Shown: positions 1-8,718 of the stretch, in pieces | Numbering within the stretch: the stretch's first letter is position 1 | Layout: each line of letters begins with the position of its first letter | NCBI GenBank assembly: GCA_902563105.1 | Contig: CACEVU010000001.1 | Coordinates: 411,649 to 475,648, forward strand | DNA: 64,000 nt | DNA from: an uncultured SAR86 cluster bacterium | GTDB lineage: Bacteria > Pseudomonadota > Gammaproteobacteria > Magnimaribacterales > AG-339-G14 | Direction of reading: 5' to 3' | Notes under the pieces: generated by a model | Databases searched by the model: none | Seen by the model: only the letters and a program-made list of their open reading frames with translations | Told to the model about the DNA's origin: nothing | Translations under genes and position numbers: made by a program

Positions 1-33
1 CTTAATTATAAATAAATTTTTTGGGGAGAGAGC

Positions 34-1164
34 ATGAGTTATTCAAAACCACTTGCTGGAATTAAGATAATAGAAATATCAACAATAGTAACCGCATCAC
101 TAGCTACAATGATGATGGCAGATCAAGGTGCAGAAGTTATAAAAATTGAACAATCAGGTATTGGTGATCCTATGCGTTACTTAGGTACGCAAAAAGGAGG
201 AATTTCAGCATTATTTGCAAACTGCAACAGGGGTAAGAAATCCATAGATTTAGACTTAAAAGCAGAAAAAGACCTAGAGATAGCAAAAAAACTAATTGCC
301 GATGCAGATATCCTGATAAATAACTTTAGGCCTGGAATTATGGAAAAAATAGGACTAAGTGAAAAAGTATGTAAAAAGTTAAATGTTAATTTAATTTATG
401 CATCAATAAATGGATTTGGTGACGAAGGCCCTTTTTCCTCATCACCAGCATATGACCATGTTGTTCAAGCTATGGCAGGAGCAACTGACATTCAATCAAA
501 TCAAAATGAACCAGAATATATAAAGACTTTATTATGCGACAAGATTACTGCCTATACAGTTTGTCAGTCTTTATCCTCAGCACTTTATAAAAGGGAAAAA
601 ACTGGAATTGCAGACCGTTTAAACTTGTGTATGTTAGATTCTGCTGTTTTTTTTCTTTGGCCTGATGGCATGATGAACCATACGCTTTTAGACGAAGATG
701 TAACTAAATTGCCAGCTATAACTAAAACTTATAATTTATATAAATGTAAAGATGGATATATTTCAATCGCTGCTTTATCGGATGCCCAATGGTTTGGTAT
801 CTTTCGAGCTCTGGATCTACCCGAATTAACTGAGGATAGTAGATTTAATAATGTATTAGCTCGAAGTGAAAATATGCTTGAGTTAGTTGAGGCTTTATCA
901 ATCTTTGAATCATTAACAGTAAAGGTAGCATTAGAGAATTTGCAAAGAGAAGATGTTCCATGCTCCAAAACAATCTCTTTAGATGAATTGATGGTTCATC
1001 CTCAAATAGATGCAAATAATCTTTTTAACGCAATTCAAAGCATTCATCAGGGCCAAGTTCGAGCTTTAAGGTATCCCACTAAATTTAGTGGCAATGAAAT
1101 GTTTAATGACTTAGCAGCACCAGCATTGGGCGAACATAAAGCTGAGATTCTTAAATCTTTATAA
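34..1164 (+). CDS. Family III CoA-transferase (CaiB/BaiF)
   Basis: Probable cytosolic CoA-transferase that moves CoA between carboxylic acids and activates a substrate for breakdown. The 376-residue length is normal for CaiB/BaiF. The N-terminus has the family pattern (LAGIKIIEIS, then ADQGAEVIKIE). Asp169, in the context LLCDKITAY, matches the aspartate that carries the acyl intermediate in formyl-CoA transferase. The ATG follows a GGGGAGAG ribosome binding site. The stop lies 4 bases before the next gene, a GPH-type symporter, so transport and activation of one compound is plausible. The substrate cannot be read from the sequence; a racemase-like member of the same superfamily is the main alternative. 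Confidence 0.9.
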   Translation: MSYSKPLAGIKIIEISTIVTASLATMMMADQGAEVIKIEQSGIGDPMRYLGTQKGGISALFANCNRGKKSIDLDLKAEKDLEIAKKLIADADILINNFRPGIMEKIGLSEKVCKKLNVNLIYASINGFGDEGPFSSSPAYDHVVQAMAGATDIQSNQNEPEYIKTLLCDKITAYTVCQSLSSALYKREKTGIADRLNLCMLDSAVFFLWPDGMMNHTLLDEDVTKLPAITKTYNLYKCKDGYISIAALSDAQWFGIFRALDLPELTEDSRFNNVLARSENMLELVEALSIFESLTVKVALENLQREDVPCSKTISLDELMVHPQIDANNLFNAIQSIHQGQVRALRYPTKFSGNEMFNDLAAPALGEHKAEILKSL

Positions 1165-1168
1165 TTAG

Positions 1169-2509
1169 TTGAACGCTTTAACTAATAAGCAAAGAATTGG
1201 CTATGGCATTGGCGATATTGCAATTTGTTTTTACTGGTCTGGAGTTGGTCTATATCTTCTATATTTTTATACAGACATCGTTGGCATCAGTCCTTATTTA
1301 GCCGGCTGGATTTATGCATTGGGAATTGCTTGGGATGCAATCACCGATCCATTTATGGGTTATTTGGCTGAAAGAACTGTTTCAAAAAAAGGTAAATATC
1401 GACCTTTTATTTTTTTTGGAACAGTTCCATTAGCACTCTCCTTTGTTTTGCTATTTTGGATCCCACCTTTTACTGGTTTTTCACTGTTTTTAAGCTTATT
1501 AATAATTAATATTCTTCATCGAACTTGCTTTACTATTGTAAGTGTTCCATATTCATCCTTAACACCCAGATTGTCGTCAGATAGCGAAGAGAGAACTAAA
1601 TTGACAACAGCTCGTATGATTGGAGCTTCATTTGGTACGTTATTGATGTCATCGTTAGGTTTTCCCCTCATTAATTATTTTGGTCACAATAATGAATCAG
1701 TAGGAATACTTTATTTATCCGGAATTGCTGGTTTTTTTGCAGTCATCATTCTTTATGCAACATATTTTTCTGTGAGAGAAAATTCAACTCAAGAAGAAAA
1801 AATTGCCTATCCTTCTTTAAAAAAACTAATTTTATCAGTCACTAAAAACTATCCTTTTTGGATTGTTTTTTCTTCAATTCTTATACTAGGTTCAACAACG
1901 ATTATGTTTAATAAAAATTTAATTTATTACATTAAATATGCACTAGATTTACATGATTATCAGGGTTTAGTCCTTGGACTAAGTGGTTTAAGTAGTTTCG
2001 CTTCAATTCCTTTTTGGTCTTTTATTTCTCTAAAATTGGGAAAAAGAAACACTTGGCAGATTTCAATGACTTTATTACTTTTTGCATTTATGCTTTTTTA
2101 CTTCTACCAAATAAATACTTTAACGGAACTTATTATTATTGTTTGTCTTATCGGCTTAGCTTCAGGAGCTGGCGGAGTATTATTTTGGTCCATGTTGCCA
2201 GATACTATTGAATATGGAGAGTGGAACTCTGGTATTAGAAGTGAATCATCTTTATATGGATTTATGACTTTTGCGCAAAAATCATCTATTGCTGTTGCAG
2301 CTTTAATTTTAGGGATTTTACTAACCTTCATAGATTTTACTCCTAACGAAGTTCAAACAACTGAAACTTTGAATGGATTGAAGAACATAATGTCTATCAT
2401 TCCCGCTCTTGGCATCGCCTTTTCAATTTTATTAATGTATTTTTATCCAATCAGTTCAAAGTATCATAAGGAATTATTACTCAAGATAGAGGCAAGAAAA
2501 AATGGTTGA
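1169..2509 (+). CDS. GPH-type sodium/proton:solute symporter (MFS)
   Basis: Inner-membrane carrier of the glycoside-pentoside-hexuronide family with about 12 hydrophobic segments over 446 residues. The N-terminus RIGYGIGDIAICFYW and the loop WDAITDPFMGYLAERT are typical of the family, as is the later EYGEWNSGIRSESSLYG segment. The start is a TTG, 4 bases after the upstream stop, with no clear ribosome binding site, which suggests translational coupling. It sits between a CoA-transferase and a dehydrogenase/reductase fusion, so it probably imports their substrate, possibly an organic acid or sugar-like molecule; this is inferred from position. Two further GPH carriers lie near 17 and 21.6 kb. 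Confidence 0.87.
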   Translation: MNALTNKQRIGYGIGDIAICFYWSGVGLYLLYFYTDIVGISPYLAGWIYALGIAWDAITDPFMGYLAERTVSKKGKYRPFIFFGTVPLALSFVLLFWIPPFTGFSLFLSLLIINILHRTCFTIVSVPYSSLTPRLSSDSEERTKLTTARMIGASFGTLLMSSLGFPLINYFGHNNESVGILYLSGIAGFFAVIILYATYFSVRENSTQEEKIAYPSLKKLILSVTKNYPFWIVFSSILILGSTTIMFNKNLIYYIKYALDLHDYQGLVLGLSGLSSFASIPFWSFISLKLGKRNTWQISMTLLLFAFMLFYFYQINTLTELIIIVCLIGLASGAGGVLFWSMLPDTIEYGEWNSGIRSESSLYGFMTFAQKSSIAVAALILGILLTFIDFTPNEVQTTETLNGLKNIMSIIPALGIAFSILLMYFYPISSKYHKELLLKIEARKNG

Positions 2510-4490
2510 ATGGGGCGTCATAGGTACAGGCTCAATTTCTAAAGCTTTTTGTGATTCGATAAGATATTCCAAAACAGGAAGGTTATCTGCGGTTGCCAGT
2601 AGATCGAAAAAGAATTTGAAACTTTTTTCAGAAAAGCATCAGGCTACTACTTACGATTCTTATGAAGCACTATTTGAAGATGACTCTGTTGATGCCATCT
2701 ATATTGGTACACCTCACAATAGTCATTTTGAATTGAGTCTCAAAGCTTTGAGAAATGGTAAACATGTTCTTTGTGAAAAGCCAATGACCATGAATTCAAC
2801 AGAAGCAATGATCTTGCTTAATGAAGCAAGATTAAAAGAATTATTTTTTATGGAAGCTTTTATGTATAGGTGTCACCCCTTAACGCATAAAATGCTTGAG
2901 TTGGTTAAAAAAGAATTTATTAATCAAGAGATATTAATAGAATCATCCTTTGGCTTTACAGCAGATGTTGGAGAAGAACATCGATTGAGAAATCCTGAAT
3001 TAGGAGGAGGCTCGATTTTAGATATTGGTTGTTATCCAATGTCTATGGCGAGATTAATAGCGGGAACTTTGATGAATAAAAATTTTACTGATCCTGTAAA
3101 CATGACAGCTTCTGGAGAATTGTCTTCTGCAAATATAGATTTATCTGCTAAAGCAGAAATGAAGTTCAATAAAGATATTAGAGCCATAATAACTTCATCC
3201 ATCAACGAAGAATATGAAAATTCTTTGAGAATTAAATCACAAGATAAAGAAATCTTTGTCGAGCAACCTTGGCACTGTGGTCAATTTCAAAATCAAAAAG
3301 CATTTGTGAAACTGATAAAAAATGATGAAGTACAAGATTTTGAGATTAAAGATGAAATAGGTCTATTTACTAGAGAAATTGATGAAGCAAGTAATTGTAT
3401 TCTAGAGGGCAAAATTGAATCCTCTTTTATGACTCATGCCGACTCTTTGAGTAATTCCATTTGGTTAGATCGTTGGCTCGATGGTATGAAGGTCCAGTAT
3501 CCTGCTAATTCTGTTCAGTCTTCATCTCTAGCAAATTCAGTTTTTCTGAATAAATCCAATAAACTTAAATCAATTCAAATTCCTGAGCTCCAAAAAGAAT
3601 TATCTCCAATAGTTTTTGGTTGTGATAACCAGATAAATGAAGTTCATGCTTTTGCCATGTTTGATTATTTTTATAGCCAAGGCGGAAAAATTTTCGATAC
3701 CGCTTATATTTACAACAATGGTTTGAGTGATCGATACTTAGGTAATTGGATAAACTCTAGAAATTTAAATGATGTAGTGGTCCTAGGAAAAGGGGCGCAT
3801 ACTCCTGATTGTATTCCGGAAAAAATTAAACCTCAGATTGAAGAATCTTTATCAAGAGGCAATATCTCTAAGTTAGATATATATTGTCTGCACAGAGATA
3901 ATCAAGAAATTCCTGTTGCAGAATTTATTGATGCTCTAAACGAATGTAAAGATCAGGGTTTAATAGAAGTTTTAGGCGCCTCTAATTGGGAACTAGAAAG
4001 GTTTAAATCTGCGAATGATTATGCGGACGAAGTAAAGAAAACAGGTTTCAAGGTTTTAAGTAATAATTTCAGTCTCGCAAAAATGATTAACCCTGTATGG
4101 CCTGGGTGTATTTCCTGTGAAGAGGAATATCTTTCGTATTTAAATGAAAAAAAAATTCACCTATTTCCTTGGTCTTCTCAAGCTAGAGGCTTTTTCGTTG
4201 AAAATGTTGAATTTACTGCCAACGAACATTTTGCCAATCCAACTGATGAAGAGGAAAAAAGAGTTTGGCACGATGAGTTGAATCTAGCCAGGAAATCTAG
4301 AGCAATTGAATTGGCAAAAAAGAAAAAATGCGAACCCATTCAAATAGCGCTTGCATATGTAATAAATTTAGAGATATCTGCTTTTCCTTTGGTAGGTCCT
4401 AGAAACTTTTTTGAATTAGATAGCTGCATAGAGGCAACAAATATAATACTTACATCTAAGGAATTAAGATTTTTAGAAGAGGGCGCCTAA
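2502..4490 (+). CDS. Fused Gfo/Idh/MocA oxidoreductase - aldo/keto reductase
   Basis: A 662-residue protein carrying two NAD(P)-dependent oxidoreductase modules. Residues 1-330 are Gfo/Idh/MocA-like: Rossmann start WGVIGTGSISKAF and the CEKPM motif with Lys93. Residues about 360-662 are aldo/keto reductase-like with the complete tetrad: Asp399 and Tyr404 (FDTAYIYNNG), Lys430 (LGKGAH) and His464 (CLHRDN). The reading frame is continuous through the linker, with no frameshift. The ATG overlaps the symporter stop by 8 bases, so the three genes form an operon. The modules could perform successive oxidation and reduction of a sugar or cyclitol; the substrate is unknown. Confidence 0.88.
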   Translation: MVEWGVIGTGSISKAFCDSIRYSKTGRLSAVASRSKKNLKLFSEKHQATTYDSYEALFEDDSVDAIYIGTPHNSHFELSLKALRNGKHVLCEKPMTMNSTEAMILLNEARLKELFFMEAFMYRCHPLTHKMLELVKKEFINQEILIESSFGFTADVGEEHRLRNPELGGGSILDIGCYPMSMARLIAGTLMNKNFTDPVNMTASGELSSANIDLSAKAEMKFNKDIRAIITSSINEEYENSLRIKSQDKEIFVEQPWHCGQFQNQKAFVKLIKNDEVQDFEIKDEIGLFTREIDEASNCILEGKIESSFMTHADSLSNSIWLDRWLDGMKVQYPANSVQSSSLANSVFLNKSNKLKSIQIPELQKELSPIVFGCDNQINEVHAFAMFDYFYSQGGKIFDTAYIYNNGLSDRYLGNWINSRNLNDVVVLGKGAHTPDCIPEKIKPQIEESLSRGNISKLDIYCLHRDNQEIPVAEFIDALNECKDQGLIEVLGASNWELERFKSANDYADEVKKTGFKVLSNNFSLAKMINPVWPGCISCEEEYLSYLNEKKIHLFPWSSQARGFFVENVEFTANEHFANPTDEEEKRVWHDELNLARKSRAIELAKKKKCEPIQIALAYVINLEISAFPLVGPRNFFELDSCIEATNIILTSKELRFLEEGA

Positions 4491-5320
4491 ACGGCAGCAA
4501 GGGTTATTCTATGCAATAACCTTTCGTGGCCATCATAACCACCCGTTGCATGATGCATCACAGTTCGGTTATCCCACATGATCAACATATTCTCGTCCCA
4601 AGTGTGTTCGAAAACAAATTCATCTTGTGTCATATGTTCGTATAGATTCCATAATAATTCTTGAGATTCGTCTTGAGACATATTCTCAATATTCAAGGTA
4701 TAAACTGGATTAATAAACAAACATTCTTTCTTTGTTTCGGGATGAATTTTTATCATCGGGTGACTAAAAGTTGCATTAGCCTCTTTTGAAGGCAAAATCT
4801 TCATTGCACGCTTTTCTTTTTCCAATGCATAAAAGCCATCATCTGCATAAGGCACTTTAGCAGAATGAATTACTTTTAAGCTTCTCAGTTTATTTTTCAT
4901 CTCTTTAGGAAGAGCCGCAAAAGCTTTTTCGGTATTTGCAAATAAGGTATTGCCACCAACAGGTGGAATAATTTTTGAGTGTAATAAAGTTGCTGACGGG
5001 GGATCTTTCATAAACGACCAATCCGAATGCCAGGTACCGCCAAATGGGCTAGCTTTTTCTTCGGCACTTCTTTTTATTTCTGCAATGTTTGGATGTTCCG
5101 GTAAAGAGGATATAAAAGGATCATCTCCAAAGTTACCGAAACTGAGAGCAAATTTTTTAAATTCTTCATGGGAAAGTGGCAGCTCTGAAAAAACAATTAG
5201 TCCGTATTCAATCCATTTGGATCTCAAAAAAGAAATATTTTCATCAGATAAATCATTTAAGGAAAAATCAGAGACTTTTACTCCAATCCCATTTTTAGAT
5301 AAATTTTCACTTACTCTCAT
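4487..5320 (-). CDS. TauD/TfdA-family Fe(II)/2-oxoglutarate dioxygenase
   Basis: Probable non-heme iron dioxygenase that hydroxylates a small molecule using 2-oxoglutarate. The first iron ligands appear as the HSD triplet in GGTWHSDWSF. The distal histidine and the 2-oxoglutarate-binding arginine sit in HATGGYDGHERLLHR near the C-terminus. About 277 residues is normal for the family. The ATG at 5320 overlaps the upstream hydrolase stop by 14 bases; a TTG at 5332 in the same frame is an alternative start. The gene ends converge with the Gfo/AKR fusion (4-base overlap). The substrate (taurine, an aryloxy acid, carnitine precursor or lipid) cannot be decided. Confidence 0.88.
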   Translation of the reverse strand: MRVSENLSKNGIGVKVSDFSLNDLSDENISFLRSKWIEYGLIVFSELPLSHEEFKKFALSFGNFGDDPFISSLPEHPNIAEIKRSAEEKASPFGGTWHSDWSFMKDPPSATLLHSKIIPPVGGNTLFANTEKAFAALPKEMKNKLRSLKVIHSAKVPYADDGFYALEKEKRAMKILPSKEANATFSHPMIKIHPETKKECLFINPVYTLNIENMSQDESQELLWNLYEHMTQDEFVFEHTWDENMLIMWDNRTVMHHATGGYDGHERLLHRITLAAV

Positions 5321-6512
5321 AAACTTTTTCAATGAATGATATTGCTGTCTCCCAGGCTGTTATGCCTGGATGCATTTGATTCATAACAAAACCTATTGAA
5401 ACATGATTATCTGGATCTCCAAAGCCCAGAGAACCTCCTGCTCCACCGTGACCAAAGGCGCCATCTGCTGGTCCCATGGAAATTGCTTTGGATCCGAGCA
5501 TAAAACCCAGTCCAAAGCGAGTTTCAAGATTGCCAAGGACTAAATCAGATCCTTCAGATTCAGTTTGTCTTGCCATATCAATTGTTTTTGTATCAAGTAT
5601 GTGAACACCGTCACGTTCACCTCCGTTGGATAATACTCCATAAAATTTTGCTATTGCTCTGGCACTACCATGACCGTTTGCTGCAGGAATTTCTGCTTTT
5701 CGCCATTCTCTACTATTGGCATAAAATGGATTTTTTATTTCCATTCTTGGGTTATTAAACGCTGAGCCAGCAATAGTTGATGGATCATCAAAATCTTTTA
5801 TCATTGCTAGATCGCCTCTCAACATACCTTTTGGAATGATTTTAAAAGCTGGAGCAAGCAGTCTAGTCCACAAAGGAAAAAAACTAGGCTGAATATCAGT
5901 AACTTTTTCGAATTGTTCATCTGGAAGACCAATCCAAAAATCAAGATTCAAAGGCTCGGCAATTTTTTCATTAAAATAATTACCGATTGTTTTTCCAGAA
6001 ACTCTACGAACCATCTCGCCTATTAAATGCCCATAGGTCAATGCATGATAACCATGTCGTGTGCCTGGTTCCCATTGAGGTTTTTGTGCTGCAAGAGCCT
6101 CAACCATAACATCCCAATTATAATAAGCATCGTGAGGTAGTGGTGTGGTGACGCCGCATAAGCCGGATTTATGACAGAACAAGTATCTAACAGGAATTTT
6201 TTCTTTTCCGTTTTGAGCAAATTCAGGCCAATATTTTGCAACTGGATCATCTAAATTTACTTTACCTTCTTCGACCAATTGTAAAAGACAAACAGCAGCC
6301 AATCCCTTGGTAGTTGAAAATACATTGACAATAGTATCCTTTTGCCAAGTTGTACCTTTTTCATCAGAGTCTGTACCACCCCAAAGGTCTACAACCTTTT
6401 CTCCTTCAATTTCAACAGTAATTGCTGCTCCTCTTTCAAAACCGGACTTTAAATTTTTTTCAAATAGGTCTCTCGCGGAAGAGAATTTTTCGTCACAATA
6501 ACCTTCAATCAT
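5307..6512 (-). CDS. Serine hydrolase of the beta-lactamase/EstB (class C-like) family
   Basis: A 401-residue serine hydrolase of the fold shared by class C beta-lactamases and family VIII esterases. The nucleophile motif S-T-T-K occurs in VFSTTKGLAA, and the C-terminal motif is FGHGGAGGSLGFGDP, as in EstB-type esterases rather than the KTG of true class C enzymes. No signal peptide is visible, so a cytosolic esterase is more likely than an antibiotic-resistance enzyme. The ATG is preceded by AGGAG. It is the first gene of a two-gene unit with the downstream dioxygenase, which overlaps its stop; they may act on the same ester or oxygenated compound. Confidence 0.87.
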   Translation of the reverse strand: MIEGYCDEKFSSARDLFEKNLKSGFERGAAITVEIEGEKVVDLWGGTDSDEKGTTWQKDTIVNVFSTTKGLAAVCLLQLVEEGKVNLDDPVAKYWPEFAQNGKEKIPVRYLFCHKSGLCGVTTPLPHDAYYNWDVMVEALAAQKPQWEPGTRHGYHALTYGHLIGEMVRRVSGKTIGNYFNEKIAEPLNLDFWIGLPDEQFEKVTDIQPSFFPLWTRLLAPAFKIIPKGMLRGDLAMIKDFDDPSTIAGSAFNNPRMEIKNPFYANSREWRKAEIPAANGHGSARAIAKFYGVLSNGGERDGVHILDTKTIDMARQTESEGSDLVLGNLETRFGLGFMLGSKAISMGPADGAFGHGGAGGSLGFGDPDNHVSIGFVMNQMHPGITAWETAISFIEKVYESK

Positions 6513-6556
6513 TTTTTCTCCTAAAAAGTTAGAATGTATTTTATATTGACAGATTT

Positions 6557-7288
6557 ATGCAAGTAAAAAAAGCAGACGATTATCAATCGTGGTATATCAA
6601 AGAGGGCAATGAAGGACTTCTGATTGATCCTTGGTTTGACTTTTCCTTGGTTGATGGAAAAGGGTGGTTTTTACAGAGGAATAAAGAAAAAACATCAAAT
6701 TTAAGTCAAGCTGAAATAGCCCTTATCAAAAATATTATTATTACTGCTCCTTTTGGCGATCATCTTCATTTGAAAACTTTGAGAGAATTTCCTAAAGCAA
6801 ATATATGGTGTTCAAATCAAGTTAAAAAAATTTTATTGAAGAATTATTTTAAAAATAAAATTTTTGAATTATCTGCTGAGTCAAATCAAGTTGGAACTTT
6901 GAAAGTTCAAGCTTTTCCAGCAGGTTTTCCTTATAACACTTCTGCCAAATGCTTACTCATCTCAAATAACGAGGGATTTAAAGTTTTTCATGAAGGACAT
7001 GTTGTAAATAAAGCAATGTTAAAAAAAAATAATCTCAAAGCAGATGTAGCTATCCTCACTGCCGACGAAGTAAAATTTTTTGGCATTCTTACTTTGAGTA
7101 TGAACTTAAAAAATGCCATCGACACCTGTAAATTTTTAGAATCAAAGAAATTATTTATTACTGGATCCAATCCCCAATATAATACCGGACTCATTAATAA
7201 TTTTTTAAAACTCAGAAAACTTGATATTGGCTCTATAGAAGATAACATTGAAATTCTCTATGAACCTGGTAGCTCGCTCTCCCTTTAA
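6557..7288 (+). CDS. Metallo-beta-lactamase-fold protein, degenerate metal site
   Basis: A 243-residue protein resembling the UlaG/YycJ-like branch of the metallo-beta-lactamase superfamily. The opening ADDYQSWYIKEGNEGLLIDPW matches the first strands, followed by TAPFGDHLHLKTL where classical members have T-H-x-H-x-D-H. A later FHEGHVV and LTADEV sit where further ligands are expected. Several metal-binding histidines are therefore altered, and activity is uncertain. It is divergent from the serine hydrolase (44-base gap) and overlaps the next small secreted protein. Function unknown. Confidence 0.68.
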   Translation: MQVKKADDYQSWYIKEGNEGLLIDPWFDFSLVDGKGWFLQRNKEKTSNLSQAEIALIKNIIITAPFGDHLHLKTLREFPKANIWCSNQVKKILLKNYFKNKIFELSAESNQVGTLKVQAFPAGFPYNTSAKCLLISNNEGFKVFHEGHVVNKAMLKKNNLKADVAILTADEVKFFGILTLSMNLKNAIDTCKFLESKKLFITGSNPQYNTGLINNFLKLRKLDIGSIEDNIEILYEPGSSLSL

Positions 7289-7655
7289 AGCACTTTTTGT
7301 AAGCTTGCTCTTTTGCATGCAAGCTTTTTCTAATAATTTAATTTTAGATTGTGATGTGACATTAGTAGGTGTGGAGGGAAAAGATAAGGCATCAAATGAT
7401 ACTGAGATAATTGATATAAATTTCAAAGCCAGAACAATTTTTTTTGGTTCAGAAGCAATCCCTTATAAATTAAAAAATAGAATAAGAATTTATGAAGGTA
7501 TATACCTCAAGGGCAATAAAAGAACTTTTGCCATTGAAAATAAACTAGTGATAAATAAAAAAAACTTTCAAGCATCTTTGAATAAAAATGTTTGGGACAA
7601 TAAAACAATTAGTGTTAATTCCTATTCATATTTTGACTGTCAACCAAGGAATTAG
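7260..7655 (+). CDS. Small secreted protein of unknown function, two-cysteine type
   Basis: I do not recognise the family. About 131 residues. The N-terminus (ARSPFKALFVSLLFCMQAFS) is a clear signal peptide, so the protein is exported, probably to the periplasm. The mature part is predicted mostly beta-strand, with one cysteine near its start (LDCDV) and one near the end (FDCQ), which could form a disulfide. I prefer the ATG at 7260 over a TTG at 7248; either overlaps the upstream gene. The next gene has the same size, signal peptide and cysteine spacing, so the pair may be diverged paralogues. Confidence 0.6.
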   Translation: MNLVARSPFKALFVSLLFCMQAFSNNLILDCDVTLVGVEGKDKASNDTEIIDINFKARTIFFGSEAIPYKLKNRIRIYEGIYLKGNKRTFAIENKLVINKKNFQASLNKNVWDNKTISVNSYSYFDCQPRN

Positions 7656-7710
7656 ATTTTAGAATTTATCTGTTATTGCTTCATAAAAAAACGCCAAGTA
7701 TATTTATCAT

Positions 7711-8120
7711 ATGAAAAAATTAGTCTTCCTTTTTATATTTTTAAGCTCCAATGCCTATGTAGATAATCTTAACTTATTATGCAAAGGAACCATCGGCTGG
7801 GTTATTGAACAAGACTTCGGTGAAATGACTATGACACTTAATTTAAATTTAGCTGAAAAAACTGGAGACATTCTCCTTCCTCCTCAATTAGTGCCTTATA
7901 TGGTAAGAGATAAGGGAAATAAATTTCTTTTCGAAGACTTAAAAATTACTGACGATGAAATTACCGGAAGCTTTGTTTTAACAAAAACTGGTGTGATTAA
8001 AAGTATTTCAAACATAACGCTCTCAAGAATAACGGGACAAATAAATTATACTAATAGGTACAGGCAAAAAGGTTTTCAAGGAAATTGCACTAAAATAGAA
8101 GTAGATAAAAAGAAATTTTA

Positions 8121-8121
<1 letters not shown>
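7711..8121 (+). CDS. Small secreted protein of unknown function, likely paralogue of the upstream gene
   Basis: Unrecognised family, 136 residues. A signal peptide (KKLVFLFIFLSSNAY) precedes a beta-rich mature domain. As in the upstream gene, one cysteine lies just after the signal (NLLCKG) and one near the C-terminus (GNCTKIE), and both have an x-P-Y turn in the middle (IPYK, VPYM). This shared layout suggests an old tandem duplication, although residue identity is low. The final G of its TAG stop is also the first base of the tRNA-Ala gene that follows. Confidence 0.6.
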
Positions 8122-8196
<75 letters not shown>

Positions 8197-8212
8197 AATA
8201 AACCCAATAAAT

Positions 8213-8297
8213 ATAAGGCTTACAGGGTAGGTACATTTTCTACCTATCTTGTCTAAAATTTTTGGTCACACTTTTGGTCACACCCTGAAAGCCTTAT
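8213..8297. repeat. 16-base imperfect inverted repeat enclosing other repeats
   Basis: The left arm at 8213-8228 (ATAAGGCTTACAGGGT) and right arm at 8282-8297 (ACCCTGAAAGCCTTAT) are reverse complements with one mismatch. Between them lie a short hairpin (TAGGTA/TACCTA around 8230-8246) and a 12-base tandem repeat. The spacing is too long for a normal terminator. Lying 16 bases after a tRNA, this may be an attachment-site scar or recombinase arm-site cluster, but no integrase gene is present. Confidence 0.55.
8260..8283. repeat. Perfect 12-base tandem repeat (two copies)
   Basis: TTTTGGTCACAC occurs at 8260-8271 and again at 8272-8283 with no spacer. On the minus strand it reads GTGTGACCAAAA twice. 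Similar motifs are known near tyrosine-recombinase integration regions; that link is from memory and not tested here. Confidence 0.8.
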
Positions 8298-8354
8298 TCC
8301 ATAAAAACTAGAATATTGAGTTATATATGTAAAAATGAACTCTAGGAGAAAACT

Positions 8355-8387
8355 ATGAATGCACAGATAGATTTTCCAGAGATTTGA
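8355..8387 (+). CDS. Possible 10-residue leader peptide or 5' gene remnant
   Basis: An AGGAG ribosome binding site at 8344-8348 lies 6 bases upstream of an ATG that opens a 10-codon frame (MNAQIDFPEI) ending at TGA. The next ATG, for a membrane protein, follows 4 bases later and has no ribosome binding site of its own. It may couple translation to that gene, or be the start of a gene truncated during the rearrangement hinted at by the adjacent repeats. No regulatory function is claimed. Confidence 0.3.
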   Translation: MNAQIDFPEI

Positions 8388-8391
8388 CCAG

Positions 8392-8718
8392 ATGACTGAA
8401 ATTGCAATTACTTTGCTAGTTTTCGGAAGTGGAACTTTTATCTGCATGCTCATCTATTATGGACTTCATGCAATAGGATTTTATAAGTGGCTAGATAGCT
8501 TCAAGAAAAAATACAATACTTTCTATCAATGGATTATGGTTATCCTTGTAGTTATTCCGTTATTTTTATTTTTAGGTATATTTAGTTTTCTTTTACTTAA
8601 TGGGATGTTTACTTGGAAAGAATCTTTAATTGGTGTAATTATTTTTTCAAGTATTTTCTTTTTCGGGTATTTGCTGAGGTCTCCAAAACCTAATGAGGAA
8701 GTTGAAAAAAAAGAATGA
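8392..8718 (+). CDS. Small membrane protein, three predicted helices, function unknown
   Basis: Unrecognised 108-residue protein with three hydrophobic segments, at about residues 3-25, 47-68 and 75-93, and a charged C-terminal tail (EEVEKKE). It is probably an inner-membrane protein. The start is 4 bases after a 10-codon frame with a good ribosome binding site, and its stop overlaps the ATG of the next tiny gene (ATGA), so the three are probably translated together. It lies just downstream of the tRNA-Ala repeat patch and could be accessory. Confidence 0.55.
   Translation: MTEIAITLLVFGSGTFICMLIYYGLHAIGFYKWLDSFKKKYNTFYQWIMVILVVIPLFLFLGIFSFLLLNGMFTWKESLIGVIIFSSIFFFGYLLRSPKPNEEVEKKE

Noticed and set aside
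5307-6512. Antibiotic-resistance class C beta-lactamase
   Set aside because: No signal peptide, and the H-G-G-A-G-G C-terminal motif fits family VIII esterases rather than a true class C enzyme.
8253-8453. A minus-strand frame reading CDQKCDQKF across the tandem repeat, suggesting a leftover integrase end
   Set aside because: The protein pattern comes only from translating the 12-base repeat. No recombinase motif is present, and the frame overlaps the better-supported plus-strand genes.
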